From Micrococcaceae bacterium Sec5.1 (lineage in GTDB: Bacteria; Actinomycetota; Actinomycetes; Actinomycetales; Micrococcaceae): a stretch of DNA of 64,000 nucleotides. The stretch's first letter is position 1. Every line of letters begins with the position of its first letter. Where the stretch lies: the NCBI GenBank assembly GCA_039636795.1, contig CP143430.1, forward strand, positions 2,418,001-2,482,000, read 5' to 3'. The notes below the pieces were generated by a model, which was given only the letters and a program-made list of their open reading frames with translations, was not told where the DNA came from and did no database searches. Below are positions 63,338-64,000 of this stretch, piece by piece. Position numbers and translations under genes: made by a program.

Positions 63338-63470
63338 GCGTCAGGAGCGAGTTAGCGTGGGACGCTGAAGACCTCCTTGTGGTTCGGACTGTAGACAAGC
63401 CCTACTCCACTCGGAGGTCTTCTTTTTGTCACCTAACCACGCCCCATGTTCCTAACCTCTGTGGTTCATA
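63338..63470 (-). repeat. IS481 end relic, repeat of 45862-46000
   Basis: GAAGACCTCCTTGTGGTTCG and CCACTCGGAGGTCTTCT are shared with the IS481 relic at 45.9 kb, in the same orientation. It holds only the promoter side and first codons. GAAGACCTCC and GGAGGTCTTC form an inverted repeat within the segment. Confidence 0.55.
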
Positions 63471-63473
63471 AAT

Positions 63474-63914
63474 TTAGGCGCCGACAACCTCGGGCTGGGG
63501 TGCTTCCTCACCCGTCTCCAGGACCGTGATCAGTTCAGACCACAGCATATCCATGTACTCATCGCCGAGTTCCACCGCCCATGAATCCGGAGCGATGTCA
63601 GTGATCCACTCGAACCGGCAGCGACCGTCGCCGGTGTCGAAGACCCGCATGGACCCGTGGTGATAGGTGGCTTTCCAGAACGACGATTCGAGCACCGTGT
63701 AAGAAGCGTACCTGTGCTCAGGATCGATCGTGATGTTCAGTTCCGGCTGCTCAAGGCCTCCACCGCGGGAGATGACGGTTCGCACAGGACCTTCGATGCG
63801 ATTCTCTTCGATGAAGCTGAACACGCGGATGTCGGCCCGCATGAAGCGGTCGACGATTTCCCAGGCGGCATCCGGAGAGACGCTGAGGTTTGCTGCTTTC
63901 AAGAAAATTGCCAA
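63474..63914 (-). CDS. SRPBCC family (polyketide cyclase-like) protein
   Basis: 146 residues from a TTG with AAAGGG upstream. LSVSPDAAWEIVDRF at the start, PVRTVISRGGG, FEWITDIAPD and an Asp/Glu-rich C-terminal helix (DEYMDMLWSELITVLETGEE) fit the START/Bet v1-like hydrophobic-ligand fold. It probably binds or acts on a hydrophobic intermediate. The window ends shortly after; its upstream partner is not visible. Confidence 0.78.
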   Translation of the reverse strand: MAIFLKAANLSVSPDAAWEIVDRFMRADIRVFSFIEENRIEGPVRTVISRGGGLEQPELNITIDPEHRYASYTVLESSFWKATYHHGSMRVFDTGDGRCRFEWITDIAPDSWAVELGDEYMDMLWSELITVLETGEEAPQPEVVGA

Positions 63915-64000
63915 GAGTGGCCCTTTCGAATGGTCCGCTGAGGCGGAAATTGATCTGATTTGTAAAGTATTGGCTGGGCACGGACAGGGCAGCGGGTGGC

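Noticed and set aside
1..64000. CRISPR arrays, tRNA or rRNA genes, prophage or toxin-antitoxin genes
   Set aside because: No regular spaced repeats, no tRNA-like CCA/GGTTCRA arrangement, and no phage or TA families were recognised by reading.

Overview
The window is GC-rich actinobacterial DNA. Three things point to Actinomycetota: a complete-looking coenzyme F420 pathway (fgd, a fused CofG/CofH FO synthase, CofC, CofE, CofD), an F420-reductase-like gene, and many luciferase-like (LLM) oxidoreductases, together with an actinobacterial-type citrate/2-methylcitrate synthase. The mix of IS3, IS21, IS30, IS110 and IS481 debris fits an Arthrobacter-like or Rhodococcus-like accessory region, but genus cannot be fixed from the sequence alone. 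No rRNA, tRNA or CRISPR was seen.

Layout. 0-7 kb: IS-like terminal repeats, a RidA relic, an SDR, an NtaA/SnaA-type FMN monooxygenase with a damaged flavin reductase behind it, a divergent TetR gene and a CocE-type esterase. 7-16.5 kb: an F420 block in the order LLM oxidoreductase, fgd, FbiC-like protein, small hydrolase-like ORF, Baeyer-Villiger monooxygenase (BVMO), cofC, cofE, cofD. 16.9-24.1 kb: central metabolism (glycogen-debranching-type enzyme, citrate synthase, PntAB transhydrogenase). 24.2-30.2 kb: operon 1 (RutA-like LLM, PaaG-like crotonase, class III CoA-transferase, MaoC-esterase fusion, flavin reductase-TetR-domain fusion). 30.2-33.7 kb: IS21 and IS3 relics around a LacI regulator. 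33.8-39.2 kb: NitT/TauT-type ABC importer, epimerase-like SDR and 3-hydroxyacyl-CoA dehydrogenase-like SDR. 39.2-42.5 kb: IS30 relic, intact IS110 transposase, IS110 relics. 42.5-45.5 kb: acyl-CoA dehydrogenase, SnoaL-like protein, NADPH:F420-reductase-like protein. 46.4-54.3 kb: operon 2, headed by a second, apparently identical copy of the RutA-like gene, then PEP-mutase/methylisocitrate-lyase-like, acyl-CoA-dehydrogenase-fold monooxygenase, SDR, acyl-CoA dehydrogenase, cyclase and SDR. 55.4-61.3 kb: MaoC and thiolase, diverging from a large BVMO, a third RutA-like LLM and a SnoaL-like protein. 61.3-64 kb: HyuA, LacI and IS481 relics, a racemase-like ORF and an SRPBCC protein.

How it fits together. 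The F420 genes, fgd, the F420-reductase-like gene and the transhydrogenase could supply reduced deazaflavin and NADPH. The monooxygenases, flavin reductase, CoA-transferase, crotonase, dehydrogenases, hydratases and thiolase form one or more beta-oxidation-like routes for a cyclic ketone-type or terpenoid/steroid-like substrate. The substrate is not identifiable. A 14-bp motif with the form of a LacI-family operator (TGG-W-ATCG-W-AT-YCA) recurs at about 17 places in front of these catabolic genes and is probably the operator of the LacI protein encoded at 31.7-32.8 kb.

Most unusual features: an FbiC homologue whose CofH half lacks the radical-SAM cysteines, in an F420 operon that also carries a BVMO; a flavin reductase fused to a TetR-type ligand-binding domain without a helix-turn-helix; the LacI-type operator regulon; and an exact-looking duplication of an LLM gene together with its operator.
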